From contig JACGWO010000010.1 in assembly GCA_034509735.1 (NCBI GenBank), forward strand, positions 9,623,193 through 9,687,192: a stretch of 64,000 nt of DNA, in the 5' to 3' direction. Numbering within the stretch: position 1 is the stretch's first letter; each line of letters opens with the position of its first letter. Positions 1-12,865 of the stretch are shown one piece after another. The notes beneath the pieces were generated by a model. That model was given only the letters and a program-made list of their open reading frames with translations. It ran no database searches and was not told where the DNA came from. The DNA is from Sesamum alatum. Taxonomy: Eukaryota; Streptophyta; Magnoliopsida; Lamiales; Pedaliaceae. A program made the translations under genes and the position numbers.

Positions 1-503
1 AATTATAACAATTAATTGTATATATGAAAAATCACTATAAAAAGTAAATAATTTCAGTAAATAGTAATTGATTATGGCATTGCATCTTATATACTACATC
101 TATTTAAAAATACCATATTTATTTACTGCTTCATTTAGATAATATTAAAATATCGTATTTTTATTTGTATTATCTACTCTCTATGTCAAAATAAGCTTAA
201 TCAACTATATAGTAAGTTTTGATATTTTTTGTGTAAATCATTCTTTAATATGATGCCATGAATTTTCTGTTATATTTCAATACCAATTTGTAACTCTTGT
301 AATTTTGTAAATAATAAGTTACAATTAACAAGTTCTAACAATTATATTATAATTTTTATATTAATTTATGAGCATATATTTATACCCAAGATATAGTATG
401 CAATCTATTTTACTGCTTATAAACTTATTTTGAAACTTGATCATTCTCATGAATTAGTGTATAGATATGATTCCATGAATTAATCTAACGATAATAATTA
501 TAA
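1..503. other. AT-rich stretch without recognised gene
   Basis: Very AT-rich sequence with no open frame or repeat signature that I can name. Its last three bases (TAA) are the left target duplication of the neighbouring MITE. Confidence 0.5.
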
Positions 504-1000
504 GGGTTAATTACACTTAGAGCCCACTGAAAATGTAAAATTATACTTTCCTGCAAAGAAGTTTTGAAATTACACTTACATCCCCTATGAAAATTCTCTA
601 TTTACACCTCACCCCATTCCGTTAGAATTTGAACGAAAAATATATACGCCGGAAAAACAGTTTACATACATTTTTTATTTTGCCACTCATTTAACATTCC
701 ATGTATATTTTTGTACTTATAAGGAGATACATATAATTGATATATATGAAGTGAGGTTAATATTATTATATGTTTCCCCTTATAAGTACAAGAGTATTAT
801 ATCAGAATGTTAAATGAGGGGTAAAGTTCAAAATTTATGTCATTATTTTGCTAACATCGGCATTTTTCATCCAAATACTAACAAAAGGGGGACATGTGTA
901 AATGGTGAATTTTCGAAAGGGGTGTAAGTGTAACTTTAGAACTTCTTTGCAAGAAAATGTAATTTTGCATTTTTAGAGCAGGTCTGTGTGTAATTAACCC
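504..1000. mobile_element. MITE, PIF/Harbinger-like, with long inverted repeats
   Basis: The two ends are inverted copies: the left end begins GGGTTAATTACAC and the right end finishes GTGTAATTAACCC. The similarity continues inward for roughly 100 bases on each side (for example AGAACTTCTTTGCA on the right against TGCAAAGAAGTTTTG on the left). TAA flanks both ends (501-503 and 1001-1003), which fits the 3-bp TWA duplication of PIF/Harbinger elements. No transposase is present, so it is non-autonomous. The superfamily is inferred from the duplication only. Confidence 0.8.
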
Positions 1001-1059
1001 TAATAATAATATTGATGGTTGAACAATTTTAATTATTTTCATTGTTATTGCATTATATA

Positions 1060-1898
1060 TAAATGATTTGGGCTTATATTGAAGTAAAGAATTAAGTATC
1101 ATGGGCTAAATAATTGAATTCAATTAATTGGGAATTAATTAAAAGTGGAGTTAGTCCAATTGAGAATTAAAATAAATTCCAAGACCTTAGCCCAAGCCCA
1201 AAAGACAAGATTCATTGAACATACACATGACTTGTTCATGCTATAGCTTGTCTATAAAGAAGATGAGTGTTGAAGGAGAAAAGATGAGTCATGCTAGAAC
1301 TTGTCTATGAAGAAGACAAGTATTATTTAAGAACAAGACAAAAGGGTTTGTCTACATTCATTGTATCTAGTGCAAAGAATTGCCTATAAAAAAGGGTAGA
1401 AGGCAAGAGATTTAAACACCACTTTTATGTACAAAGATACAAAAACTCTTGCTCTCTTTTTTGCTCTCTAGCTCTTTGACTCTCTCTCCTTCAAAGCTAG
1501 AAAGTCTAGCTTTCACTTTAGCCTTGTTCTTATGTTCATTTCTCACTATTAAAAGAGAAGAATTCCCTTCATTTCTCCATAGATCAATAGTTGATCTACT
1601 TTAATCCTTTAGTAGCTACTGAGATAGGTTTGAGGGTGATCTTGTGTTCCTACCATAAACAATCAACAAAAATGGTTCTATTTTGGTGTTCTACCGTTTG
1701 CAAGGTAAGAATCCATTCTTGAGACGTTCAAGTTATCAGCATCAACCGGAGTGTTAAAAAGGTTGGATTCTCTTAACCATTCAATTGACATACTTTTATG
1801 CATGAAATCCACATCGTGATAGCAACGAGACGGGCGATCTGATTGCTATTTATAATACTGATTGCGTTTAATGTCATGGGGCTTACACGAAGCTAATA
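1060..1898 (+). mobile_element. Truncated 5' LTR of Copia element A' (plus strand)
   Basis: This is the 3' part of the roughly 2.2-kb LTR seen complete at 51619-53826 and 59275-61536. Shared landmarks are the block starting near ATTTGGGCTTATAT, the TATA region, and the end AGCTAATA just before the primer site. The first 1.3 kb or so of the LTR is missing, and the sequence upstream of about 1060 is not LTR. Start position is approximate. Confidence 0.8.
1384..1397 (+). promoter_or_regulatory. LTR TATA box (family A)
   Basis: CTATAAAAAAGGGTAG-like sequence conserved among family-A LTR copies (also at about 12121 on this strand, and in minus orientation near 59840 and 52150). It lies inside the LTR, upstream of the primer site, where the U3 promoter is expected. 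The copy near 52150 has lost the TATA core. Inferred from position and conservation. Confidence 0.5.
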
Positions 1899-1899
1899 G

Positions 1900-1911
1900 T
1901 GGTATCAGAGC
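1900..1911 (+). other. Primer-binding site, initiator Met-tRNA
   Basis: TGGTATCAGAGC, the usual plant Copia sequence complementary to the 3' end of initiator Met-tRNA, one base after the LTR end. It fixes the orientation of element A' as plus and marks where its internal region begins. Confidence 0.9.
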
Positions 1912-2075
1912 CCAGTCATGCATGTCAATTGAATTTATTATTGATGTGATTTAATCGGATTAAATTGCTTAACGATTTAATTTTATGTGTTAATCTATTG
2001 ACGTGTTGAATTTAATTTTTTTGGGCATATTTCAATTGTTGAAATTGATTCTATTGTGTTTCGTATTTCGACTAT

Positions 2076-2175
2076 ATGGCCGGATTTACCTTCCGCCTGC
2101 ATGGCCGGATTTATCTTCTGCCTACATGGTCGGATTTACCTTCCGCCTACATGGTCGTATTTACCTTCTGCCTGT
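2076..2175 (+). repeat. 25-bp minisatellite in the Copia A' leader, 4 units
   Basis: Four tandem 25-bp units begin at 2076, 2101, 2126 and 2151, each built around ATGGYCGGATTTACCTTC. The same repeat is in the leader of the minus-strand family-A element at about 58990-59115, where I count about five units. Overlapping open frames here are by-products of the repeat. Confidence 0.85.
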
Positions 2176-3122
2176 CCGCGTGCTATCGGTGGCCGTTTTT
2201 GCTCCCGTCATGGAAATTTTAAATTATTTATTTTATTTTTTTATTTATCTTATTATTCTGAATAACTTTAAATTGTTAAAAATAGTATTTTCCTAATTTA
2301 TATATGGATATAAATTGGAAAAGAAAATTGAATTTTCACTTCAATTTGATTAGAAAAATTCAACATATTCTCCTAGTATAATTAGGACAGTTTCTTGGAA
2401 AATCCAAGTTAATTTAAAATTATGAATCAAGCGCCCCATCAATTAAAATCAATTTCATTCCATGGAAAATATCATGTGATTTAACATGAGAAATTAAATT
2501 CTTTTGTTTTATTGGATCTAAATATATATATATATATATATACATGATATATATTATTTGCATGTGATATCTTTATGTGATAAATGTTTGGGATGACTAC
2601 GGGCTCATGATCATCCAATAAGGGATTGCTACGTTCTGATTTCTTGGATACATGTTTATATGTCTTTGCTTGACATTCATACCTATACTGTACATTGTAT
2701 ATGATAACAAGAAAACAAGAATAAAATATCGTGATGAGGTCTTGCATAAACAAATGGTTTGAACCCTCACTCGGAGTGTCCAAGTTAAAATGTTAAGCCT
2801 GTGATGGATAAAATCAAATTAGATTTGATAATCCAAACTTTCCATCCATAGTGACAACGTATGATATGTTGTCACCTTTCAATTCATTGTCTCACGAGTC
2901 GTGAAATGATTTGAAAGTAATGAAAATCTATACGATTACTATGAACAAATAGATTACCTACTATCACTCTGTCACATGAGTCGTGGAGGGCGATAGTTGG
3001 GGGTCTTTTAGTCGATGGCTTGGGCTTAATATGGAGTAACATAATTCAATTGGAGTCCTTGGGATTATGTGAAAAATGAGGTAAAACATCTTGGGGATCT
3101 CATAAGATGAGAATGGTGAAAG

Positions 3123-4515
3123 TAGAGATGGCAACAGGGCGGGTCTGGTAAGGGTCCGCCCAGACCCGAGGCCCGCCCGCTTACAAAATTCTAGCCCCAT
3201 ACCCCGCCCCGCCCCGCCCCGCCCGCTGCCCCGCCCTGTTCAAGCTGCGACCCGTCCCAACCCCGCCCCGACCCGCCCCGGCCCGAATTAAAGAAAGATA
3301 AAGAACGATAAATAATATTAAAGTAAATATATTAAGTTTTTAATATTAATTTTAATAAAGTAAATATATTAGTTATATATAAACTTAGTTTTTAATATTA
3401 ATTTTAATAAAGTATATATATTAGTTAAAGTAAATTTAGTTTTTAATATTATAAATATAAACTACTAATTAGTTAATTTAGTTTAGTAGTAATATAATTA
3501 GTTAAATATACTAAAAAAAACATATTGAACAATTTAATATTATAGAAAATATCCATTTTATGCAATAATGCAATTGAAATACATAAAAATATTTATAGTT
3601 GAGATTGATATGTTCACAATATGCAATAAATTTGTATATTTATAAATGTTAGTATTACATTGATGTAACTATCATCTGATATTGTTGAACAACATGAGTT
3701 AATCGGACCGTTAAAATTCAGATCAAACCGTTAGATATGATCAAACTTACAGAAAAATACATTCGGTAAAGTTTTAGACTTATTGGGTATACGGATGTTG
3801 AGATATCGTACTCGTAACAAAAGAGTAATCATTTAAGACGGTGAATCGTTGAATCAGACCATGTGATTTTGAATCGTACCGTCTAATATGATCTAATGGA
3901 CACATACTTATATATATTAAAATTTAGTATGAATCGGGTGGCTGGATTTTAAGATATCGTAATTGTTAATTAAACTTTTTGATGTAATTATATAATATAA
4001 TATATATCTAAAATGAATTGTATAAGACAAATAATATGTTTATCTAAATTATTAATCTTCTCTTCAAGTAATATTATTTTATAATTTACAATTAATTATA
4101 TTATACAAAGAATACATTAAACTAATATTTTATTTTTTAATAAATAATATCAATTTAGATTTAAATAACTTAATATAGACTATATATTTTTCAATTTAAA
4201 ATTTAGAATAATCATTAAATTTCTTATCAACTAAATTTTTATTTTTTTTATTTCTTATATAGATTTGGTACATGCAAAACTTATTTGGATTTATATATAA
4301 TATTATAATTTTTTTATTTATAATATATATTAGAAATATATAATAAAATTGGGGTGGGGTCGGGGCGGGGCGGGAACAGGACCCGTACCCCGCCCCGGAC
4401 CCGGTCGGGGCAGTTTTTTTTGGCCCCAAACCCGCCCCGACCCCAAAGAATCGGGTCCCAGACCCGCCCCATACGGGGCGGGTTTCCCGGGTCCGGGTCG
4501 AAATTGCCATCTCTA
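3123..4515. mobile_element. Non-autonomous hAT transposon nested in Copia A'
   Basis: The ends are TAGAGATGGCAA and its inverse TTGCCATCTCTA. Both are flanked by the 8-bp duplication GGTGAAAG (3115-3122 and 4516-4523), the hAT hallmark. The uninterrupted leader of the family-A element near 57930 confirms the empty site. Beside each end lies a GC-rich array of CCCCGCCC/GGGGCGGG units; the roughly 1 kb between is AT-rich with no transposase. Short open frames in the GC-rich ends are composition artefacts. Confidence 0.9.
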
Positions 4516-4759
4516 GGTGAAAGTCACCTCCCATAGAACTATTTTCATGTGAATTGTAAGATCGGATATAAAATTCGTTTTATGGACCTCAAGCCCACTA
4601 GGAAAAATATTTCCCAAAAGTTCATAGGGGGTTTATGAAATTTTGAAGAAATAGTGGGAGCAATTTATGATTAAAGATCATATCGTAAATTTAATTAACA
4701 TTGATTGAAAGAATGCTAAAATCTCCATTGTTTCTTCTTTTCTTTCTTGTAGATTGAAA

Positions 4760-5450
4760 ATGTCTAAAAGTTCACTTGCTACGATACTTAAGTAAAACAA
4801 ACTTGTTCGAACAAACTACGCAGACTAGATTTGGAATCTCAAAATCATTTTAGATCTCGAGAAACACTCTTATGTGTTGGAATCTCGTCCTCCCATTGAG
4901 CTTCCTGAGGGTTCGACTGACAAGGAACGTATGACATTCCAACATTGGATCGATGATGACTTTTAGGCCCATTGCCTTATGTTAGCATCTATGAGCAATG
5001 AATTGCAAAAAGCAACAGGAACTCCTTAATCATACATTTGAGATCTTTTTACGCTTACAAGAGTTATTGCGGTACAAGATCGGCCTATAAGATATGCAAC
5101 ATCAAAGGAATTCTATCGTAAAAAGATGACTGAGGGGTCGTCTGTTTATGACCATGGCGTCAAGATGCTTTCTCTCATAGAGAAATTAGAATCTTTAAAT
5201 GCGGGCATGAATAATGACTCCTACATAAATGTGATCTTACAATCATTACTGCCGTCTTTTGATCAATTTGTTGTTAATTACAATATGAACAGTCTTGAGA
5301 AGATTGTTCCTAAATTGATCAATATGCTTATGCAATATGAGACTATTATACAGAATCCTGCACCAATAATGCTAGCAACTCCATCCACAACTTCCTTCAT
5401 GACCAAATGCAATAAGGACGCCGAGGGAAGGGCAGTGGGAAGAAGATAGA
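4760..5450 (+). pseudogene. Copia A' gag remnant
   Basis: The reading starts at the ATG of MSKSSLATIL and continues with a UBN2-type Copia gag: the conserved stretch VYDHGVKMLSLIEKLESLN is at about 5140-5200 and FDQFVVNYNMNSLEK at about 5260-5300. Gag would form the virus-like particle in the cytoplasm. Stops occur early (for example a TAA within the first 20 codons), so no full product is possible. Only the second half stays open for about 107 codons. It closely parallels the gag of the minus-strand copy at 57685-56990. Confidence 0.8.
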
Positions 5451-5585
5451 CAAGGCTAATCCAGCAATTGATGAGTGTCATCACTACCACAAAAAGGCCA
5501 TTGGAAGAGGAATTACAAGAAGCATCTTGCAATAGTCCAAGGTACTTTTGTTGTTGAAATTAACATGGTTGCTAATAATTCTTCT

Positions 5586-5737
5586 TAGGTATTAGATACC
5601 GACTGTGGAGCTCATATTTGTGATAATTTGCAAGTAATGACAAGGGGCAAAAAGTTGGGCAAAGGGGATGTGATCCTCAGGCTTGGAGACGGTAAGAAGG
5701 ATGTCGCGGAAGCCGTTGGAACTTTTCACTTAGCTGT
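5586..5737 (+). pseudogene. Copia A' protease fragment, cut by solo LTR
   Basis: Reads VLDTDCGAHICDNLQ, the retropepsin region whose usual active-site triplet is DTG or DSG; here it is DTD, so the site is damaged. The frame continues through VILRLGDGKK until the solo LTR begins at 5738. In the intact relative at about 56660-56820 this stretch joins directly to the sequence that resumes here at 7025. Confidence 0.75.
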
Positions 5738-7024
5738 TGATCGGTTGTCGAAGCCGTCAAATATAAAAACTGATTCTAAACTGTGGTAGTCGTGGAACCA
5801 GGTCGAATCCCAAGGGAACTATCGATTAATTTCTCGATCTAGATGTAGTAACTAAAAGGGCGGTATGAATTGAGTACTAATTATGAATGAACTAAATTAA
5901 CAAAAGCAAGAGTAAAATAACTAAGATGAGATTATAGATGAAAAAGTCCAATTCAAGGGGGTTCATCTCACCAATCGTTATGTTTATCATAGATCACTAA
6001 GGGTTAATTCCATAATCAAGCATTCAACTCTGGAATTCATTAGGATAGCCGTAACAAATTCCCGTTTTCCTATCGTAGTGGATTTGACTTAAGCATCTTA
6101 ATCCAAACTTATTATATCAAGACTGGGCATGATAGCGCTCCATATCACATCAATAATAGCATTTGCATCAATGAAAACAGTTGAATCTAGATCAAATAAC
6201 CGAGATAGCTGCAATTATCTAATCTAGTTTTCTCGTCCCCACAAATAAATCATGCAAAAGCACATAATAAATTTGCTCGCTACTCATACCACTCATTCAT
6301 GAAAATTACGGATCACTGAACTCATGGATAGCAATAGAATAATTAATATCGAATCGAATTGTCAGATCTATCAATAATAATCATTCCGTTCACAGTAAAT
6401 CAAGACGAGAAATACTTGGCGAAATCAGATAAATTCAAGACCTCAAAACATAACAATAGGGTTTAACGTTTCCCTTGAATTGGAATAGAAAATTAGCTAC
6501 TAAACATGTTCATAGCAAAGCAAAATATTCTAGATGAAAGCATGAATTCAGAGACAGAGAGAAAACAATGAAGATCAAAAGATGGATTTTCTCTGTGTTC
6601 TAGTCTCCTTTCTATAGTTGAGAGTCCTCTTCCTATGCAACTTAAAGTCTTCTTTTCTTGCCAACTCTAGAGTCCTCTTTTGTGCCAACTTCTAAACCCG
6701 CGCAGATTTGGATGTTGGATAAGGCGTGATCACGCCTTAGAGGTTGTTCAAGTCTGCTGGCTCAAAACTCTTCTTTTCTTCCCGCGCAGACTCGGGTGTC
6801 GGACAGGGCGTGATCACGCCCTAATGGTTGTTCAAGTCTGCACATTGTTGTTTTGTTCTTGATCACTTTTCTGTCTTTATTTGGGCTTTTTAACTCCTTT
6901 TCTTCACAACGGGTGAATCTCGATCTTTTATTCAAAACTGCATAACTCGATAAGAAATGTGAAGGAAACTTTTAAAAATCATTCGAGTTAAGCATGCATA
7001 TGAGAGATGAAATGCACCCTATCA
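5738..7024. mobile_element. Solo LTR (family unassigned) nested in Copia A'
   Basis: Begins TGATCGGTTG, ends CCCTATCA, and has the 5-bp duplication GCTGT on both sides (5733-5737 and 7025-7029). The related minus-strand element lacks this block at the same site, which confirms an insertion of 1287 bases. The TG...CA ends, 5-bp duplication, absence of coding sequence and absence of a second LTR fit a solo LTR left by unequal recombination. It does not resemble family A or B LTRs. A Gypsy origin is a guess. Confidence 0.85.
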
Positions 7025-7793
7025 GCTGTTAGCAAGGATGTTAGGATAGTATTTAAAGTTGTTATAATGTACCAAGTGTGATAAGAAACATTTTATCTAT
7101 ACCTACTCATGATGAAGAGGGGTATGACTTTTGTGTATCAAAATAATGTTTCTACTTAATGAGGAATGGTTGTTCTGTTTTACTTGGCATTTTAATAAAT
7201 GTCTTATATACTATCCAACAACATAATATGATTATGAACGTTCAACATAAACGAAAATTGGATGACCAAGAAAATTCACAAACATGGCATGCTAGGTTGG
7301 GTCATATTTCCGAGGAAAGGATGAAAGGTTGATTAACTCTAAGAATCTAGAAATAGAGAACTTAGATTCTCTTTCAACTTGTGAATCTTGTCTCAAAGGA
7401 AAAATGACCAAAAACACCATTTGTTGGACAAAGTAGCCGTGCCATTGTTTTGTTGGATTTAATCCACACAAATGTTTGTGGACCTTTAAGTACTCCAGCT
7501 AGAGGAGGATTTTCTTATTTCATAACCTTCACCAATGATCGCTCAGGGTTTGCTAATGCGTACTTAATGAAGTACAAGTTTGAAGCATTTCAATGTTCAA
7601 AGAGTTCAAATTTGATGTAGAAAATCAAATTGGAAGAAAAATTAAGACCATTGGATTTGATCGTGGTGGTGAATACTTAAGTGGTGAATTCTTAAACTAC
7701 TTAATAAGAGAATGTGATTATCTCCCAATGGACTCCTCCTGCAACACCACAACTTAATGGCGTGGCTGAAAGGAGGAATTGAACTTTGTTGGA
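7025..7793 (+). pseudogene. Copia A' GAG-pre-integrase and integrase fragment
   Basis: After the solo LTR the polyprotein resumes. At about 7290 HARLGHIS opens the HHCC-type pre-integrase domain, with CESCLKGK-like cysteines near 7385. The integrase core follows (DLIHTNVCGPLSTPARGG, about 7460-7510; FITFTNDRSGFANAYLMKYK, about 7520-7580). Integrase would join the cDNA to host DNA. Several frameshifts and stops break it. Near 7793 similarity to the minus-strand copy ends abruptly, so all reverse transcriptase and RNase H sequence is missing. Confidence 0.8.
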
Positions 7794-10700
7794 TAACTAT
7801 ATTTCACTGGTCACCTAAAACTCACCTGCGAATAAGTTCATGCCAACTAAAGATTAATTTCAATTAACCACAAGAGAAACTCATTCAATCTTAAGCACAT
7901 TTCCATATCAATCTATTACGATCAATGAGAAGTGAAAGCCCTTGATGAATCAAGTACGGTTAGTTAACTTAAAATGTAACGTTATCAAAAGTAAATAATA
8001 TCTAGATACACGCTAAACCCCAAAGGTCACTACATTTATACTCCTCACACAGAATCACCTTATGAAAATTTATTATCTAATCAATAGTTTCTACATCAAT
8101 TGCTTTTGGTAGTTGAGATTTTCCTAATAAACTCCAATACAAGATGCAAGTATAGTCTCTAATAATGAAATCTAACATCAACCTTAGTCATCCTTACAGA
8201 CAATAAATATAATTCTACCAAAATCATTATCTTCCAATCTAAATACTCTCGAATAGATTTGTATCACAAGAATTAAAGATACCAACAATATCATCTCATC
8301 TTTCTACCAGCTACTATAAAATTTTGAATCACCTCTTAAGAAAGCCTAGTATTATTGCATAATAACGCATAAATGGGTAAACAATGAATCCCAAGTCTCA
8401 ATCATAATCGAGCACCAGTACTAATGATTAACAATATATAAACTTTGTCAAACATCCAATACCCACAATTGTCACATAAGTCTCTTTCCTCAAATTGAAT
8501 ATATTACATCTCAAAATACTCCTTATCAGATTAAGAAGCAACATTCAACCCAACTTTTCATAATGTCATAACGCGAAGGAAACTACAACTGTAAGATTGG
8601 TGACATGATTTCTCGGCTCAGTAATACAATTGTAGTAAACCACGTACTGATCGGCCACCCAGCAGTGATCTATAGCAATTTTAGCATTGATCAATCCCAA
8701 AAATCCCCATATAACTTAAATCTTTTTTTAACCTCGACTCTAAACCAGTAGTTACATACGCCTTAGAATCAAAGATCTTGTCCTATAGTATAGCCTTGGC
8801 ATAACCCAAGCTCTAGTACTACCTTGTCACGCTCCGAAAGGCCCTTATTCTCAGAACGCGATCTAACCAAAATCGTAACAACAATATGTTCACCAAACTA
8901 ATAACCCTATAACCAAAACAATTACAAATCCTAACCATTTCAACTATCCTTCCCAACCACCTCGATCGCTTTCTTAGGTCAGCTAGCTTGAAGTTACATA
9001 AGCAAAAAGCTTAGTGAGGCCACGAGTGGGTGCACGTGAAACAAATTACTTACAATAGAGAATTGATCAAAATACTTAAAACATATCATATAGACTGACA
9101 ACAAGGAAGATCAAGCCTGTGAAGACCATATCAAGCAAGGACCGAATCACATGATTACAACTTATGTCTCCCAAAAGACCATGTACTACCTTATCCTCCA
9201 TGTAGGGAGCGACCGCACGACCGCATTGAACTGGCCATGCCTAGGTACAAGGCAGCACCAATCACATGCAGACAACCTCCAGCCTGCCCGTCAAAGGACA
9301 CTTGAATGGGAACTGAACGACGAAGCTTGAACTGGCAGCACAATGCTACTCCACATGCCCCGCGAACTGTCCAGTCGTGGGCCCATTGACCGCTTTGCAA
9401 GAACCACTTGATCAAATTCAGAAGCCCAGTTGACCAATCATATGAAAATAGACCATTTAAAGATCACATGCATATCAAATTTACGACGAAATGAACAATA
9501 TTAAGATAAATGGGACCTCTTGGATACTCATATGGACTCTAGAGGTGACTCCCAACGTAGTTCATAGTGAATACCAGAATACCACATAACCAGAACAATA
9601 TTCGCATTGTAGATCTTAGTTCCATAGAGTTCCAAAGGCCCAATCAACCCATATATATAACCAAATATCATATTCCTTTCGTTTATCAATAAACAATTTC
9701 AAGATATATTTTACTCAAGTTTGTCGCGAGAAAGACCATTTTTGACACGTATATATTGCCATGCACGATGTACACATATAGCATTCCTCCAGTTTTGCAA
9801 ATACTAGTATAATTTTAAATGACACTCTCACCGTAAAACCCACACAATTAGTGTGGTATAGAACTGGGCTTATCTCGAAGAAATCGAGTTGATAGTTCAT
9901 CTGCAATCTCATCCTATTATTCCAATATATTCAAGACTGTGAGCATGATAGTCGCGTATACCTAAATGTTGCTTTGTAGTAGTTATATATATATATGTAC
10001 TACATAAAATAAGGGTAATTTAGTACATCCACATCTATCATATTTCTTTTATTCTTTGATTAGTTAAATATAATTAGCAAAGCTAATTGAAAAAAGAGAA
10101 CAATCTACCCTACAAGGCCAACCTATAAAGAACTTTACTATTGTCCACTCTATTTATAATTTATGTAATATTGATCCAATTAAAATTAGTCAAACTGAAT
10201 TCATTGTAATCAGTAGGTATATAATTTATACCTTCAACAAATGGAGAATATTATCAATTTTTTTTATCTCAAATTATATAAATATTAATTATTCTTAAAT
10301 TTACTTAATAAATGTTCAATTTGGTTGAGAAAGGGGAAAATAGTATTTACTAAAATAATAGTAGAACAATTAAATCATTTTCCATTACGATTAAAATTCA
10401 AGAAGAGTGTAATTAGCTAGTCGCAATTAGAAATATAAAATAATTAAAGGAACTATAAAAATTTCAAGAGAAGTCAAAGCAAACCTGGTTGGATGAGGAA
10501 AGCCTTTGCTCAAATTTTGTTGATGTAGATTTCTGTTAATTAAGTGCATTATAATAAGGTATATCTATATAGCAATGCATGTTGGCAATTCGGCATAAAA
10601 AGGGGCACTATCTTGGGACACGTGTTAGATGCAGCTACTCTTTTGTTTATTTTTTTTTTCCTTTTTTTTGGTCTTAATCAATCTTGTAAGAATTACAACT

Positions 10701-11027
10701 CTACACCCTAACTTTTAACCTGATGCAATTTGACCCCAAACATAAAAGGAACTCTAAATTGATCTCTCAAACTTTTAATATTTTGAATTATAACCTATAA
10801 TTTATTTAAATAAGCTTTGATTTTCCTTTTTTTTTTTGCTTTCTTATACTTATCATTTGGTCCTAACTTTCCGTATAATTTCTTGTCCCACCAAATTAAC
10901 CCAAAAACTTTCGGTGAATAATCCTAAAACGAGAAATGGGGAAAGAATAATAAATCACATGGGTGATAATAAATTAGTTTCTTAAAAATGATACATAATA
11001 TTTGATATATTAGATATGGGGTGTCAC
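7794..11027. mobile_element. Foreign 3.2-kb block replacing the end of Copia A' (possible Gypsy LTR)
   Basis: This block sits between the broken integrase and the internally cut 3' LTR of element A'. It has no convincing protein. Its right end reads GGGGTGTCACA, so in minus orientation it would start TGTGACACCCC, which resembles the start of long chromovirus LTRs; GTCACGCTCCGAAAGG near 8826 and the stretch near 8990-9040 also look LTR-like. I found no target duplication, and host element sequence is missing at the junctions, so this is a replacement and not a clean insertion. The element class is a weak inference. Confidence 0.35.
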
Positions 11028-12678
11028 AACGGTCATGTTCCGGATATAGTTGAAGCATGTATGGAGGTTGGTGAGCTCCAAGGTAGGATCTTCTACTTAT
11101 CATGAAATGAGGACGAACCTCCTGTGTTCTCTACAGTATGTGTTCCTTGAAGCCCAATGGCCATGGTTGTTGAATAGGAGAAAGGATTTTTCCTATATTG
11201 ATAAATTGAAACCATAACTTGTAGAGTTGATACATAGACATTAAAGTCGACAATGGGAACCGGTGGCGGAGGGACCGTATCTGCATGGTACGTGTTGCTC
11301 ATAGGTTCACGCAATAATTCACCTATTCATTAGTGTCATGGACCACTGGTAGATACCACCCATGGTGACGGGTACCCTCAGATTAAGGAGTTAATTGAGG
11401 GTGATTATTTATGATAAGATCTAATTAATCTAATGCAAGTAAGTTGCTAATTAAATTGTATATGTGAGACAAACCCAAGTCTAGCTGAGTAGTGAACCTA
11501 AAGGGTCACACACAAATCCATGATGGAATTATTGAAATTAATTTATAGAATTAATTATGGAGAATAAATCAATATAATTAATTTATGGAGTTAAATTAAT
11601 CGATTCAAATGATTTATGAAATCAATTCATGGGAAAATTAAATAATATGATTATTTAATTTGGAGTCTAAATTTACAAGCATTAATTTGATTAATTAAGA
11701 CTTGTGAATAGATTAATCAAGATTAATCAATTTGGGCTTGAAAATTAATTAATTAGATTAATTAATTTGGGCTTATATTTAATTAAAGAATTAAATATCA
11801 TGGGATAACTAATTGAATTCAATTAATTGGGAATTAACCAAAATTGGACTTAGTCCAATTAAAAATTAAGATAAAGCCCCAAACCTTAGCCCAAGCCCAC
11901 AAGCCCATGAGACAAGATTCATTGAACATAGACATGACTTTCTTTCACCTTTAGATGAAGAAGAAAATATAAATCATGCTAGAGCTTGTCCATAAAGAAG
12001 ACAAGTGTTGAAGGAGAAAAGATGAGTCATGCTAAAACTTGTCTATAAAGAAGACATGTGTTATCTAAGAGCAAGACAAAAGGATTTGTCTACATCCATT
12101 GTATCTCGTACAAAGAATTGGCTATAAAAAGGGTAGAAGGCAAGAGATTTAAACACCAGAAAGATACAAAACCTCTTCTCCTTTTTGCTCTCTAGCTTTT
12201 AGACTCTCTCTCTCGTTCAAAGCTAGAAAGTAAGCTTTCACTTTAGCCTTGTTCTTATGTTCATTTATCATCTCCGAAAGAGAAGAATTCCCTTCTGTCT
12301 CCATAGATCAATAGTTGATATACCTTAATCCTCCAATACTAGCATAGGTTCAAGGTGATTCCATCGTAGGTGGTGTAGACTAACTTTAGAGGGAAAAAAC
12401 TTGTGTTCCTACCATAAATAATCAACGAAAATGGTTCCATGTTGACGTTCTACCATTTGTAAGGTAAGAAGCCGTTCTTGAGACGTTCAAGTCATCAACA
12501 TCAACCGGAGTGCTAAAAGTTTGATTTATCATAACCATTCAATTGACATTCTTTTTATGCATGAGATCCATATGTGATAGCAAAAGATGGGCGATTTGAT
12601 CGCTATTTAATATTATTTTTATAATTAAAATTTTAATTTATGTTGCGTTTAACGTTTGCAGCTTATACAAAGGTAGCA
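11028..12678 (+). mobile_element. 3' LTR of Copia A', 5'-truncated
   Basis: Homologous to the family-A LTR from about its position 600 to its end: the block CATGTTCCGGATATAGTTGA at the left edge matches the inverse of 53230-53255. A TATA region lies near 12121 and the LTR ends GGTAGCA at 12678. The next five bases, GGTTA, are the inverse of the TAACC duplication flanking the minus-strand element. Confidence 0.8.
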
Positions 12679-12865
12679 GGTTATTGAAAGCATTAGCCTA
12701 GCCATTGTTCAACGATGTCCAATGGTTTTAACTAACCGATTTCAAGTTGACCTCCCAATTTCACATCTTGCATACTCAACGAACGAACTTGTGGCCATCT
12801 CCCCATCCTGATTCTTGAAGCTAAAATCTCAAGTGCTGATGTTTTAAGTTTCCTGCTATGTCAAA
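12679..12865 (+). repeat. Shared flank 'Q', copy 1
   Basis: This sequence directly after the 3' LTR of A' is also found, in minus orientation, directly after the 3' LTR of the other family-A element (51618 down to about 51440), and a third time at about 51150-51310. The first two begin GGTTATTGAAAGCATTAGCC, so both elements sit at the same position of the same sequence. It has no clear coding content. Confidence 0.75.

Noticed and set aside
4196..4536. Frames rich in Gly, Arg and Pro at the right end of the hAT element
   Set aside because: They translate the GGGGCGGG array of the terminal region on both strands and have no protein-like pattern.
9191..9415. 74-codon minus frame
   Set aside because: No domain, and it lies in a block that looks like LTR sequence; Cys/Gly-rich content gives no family signal.
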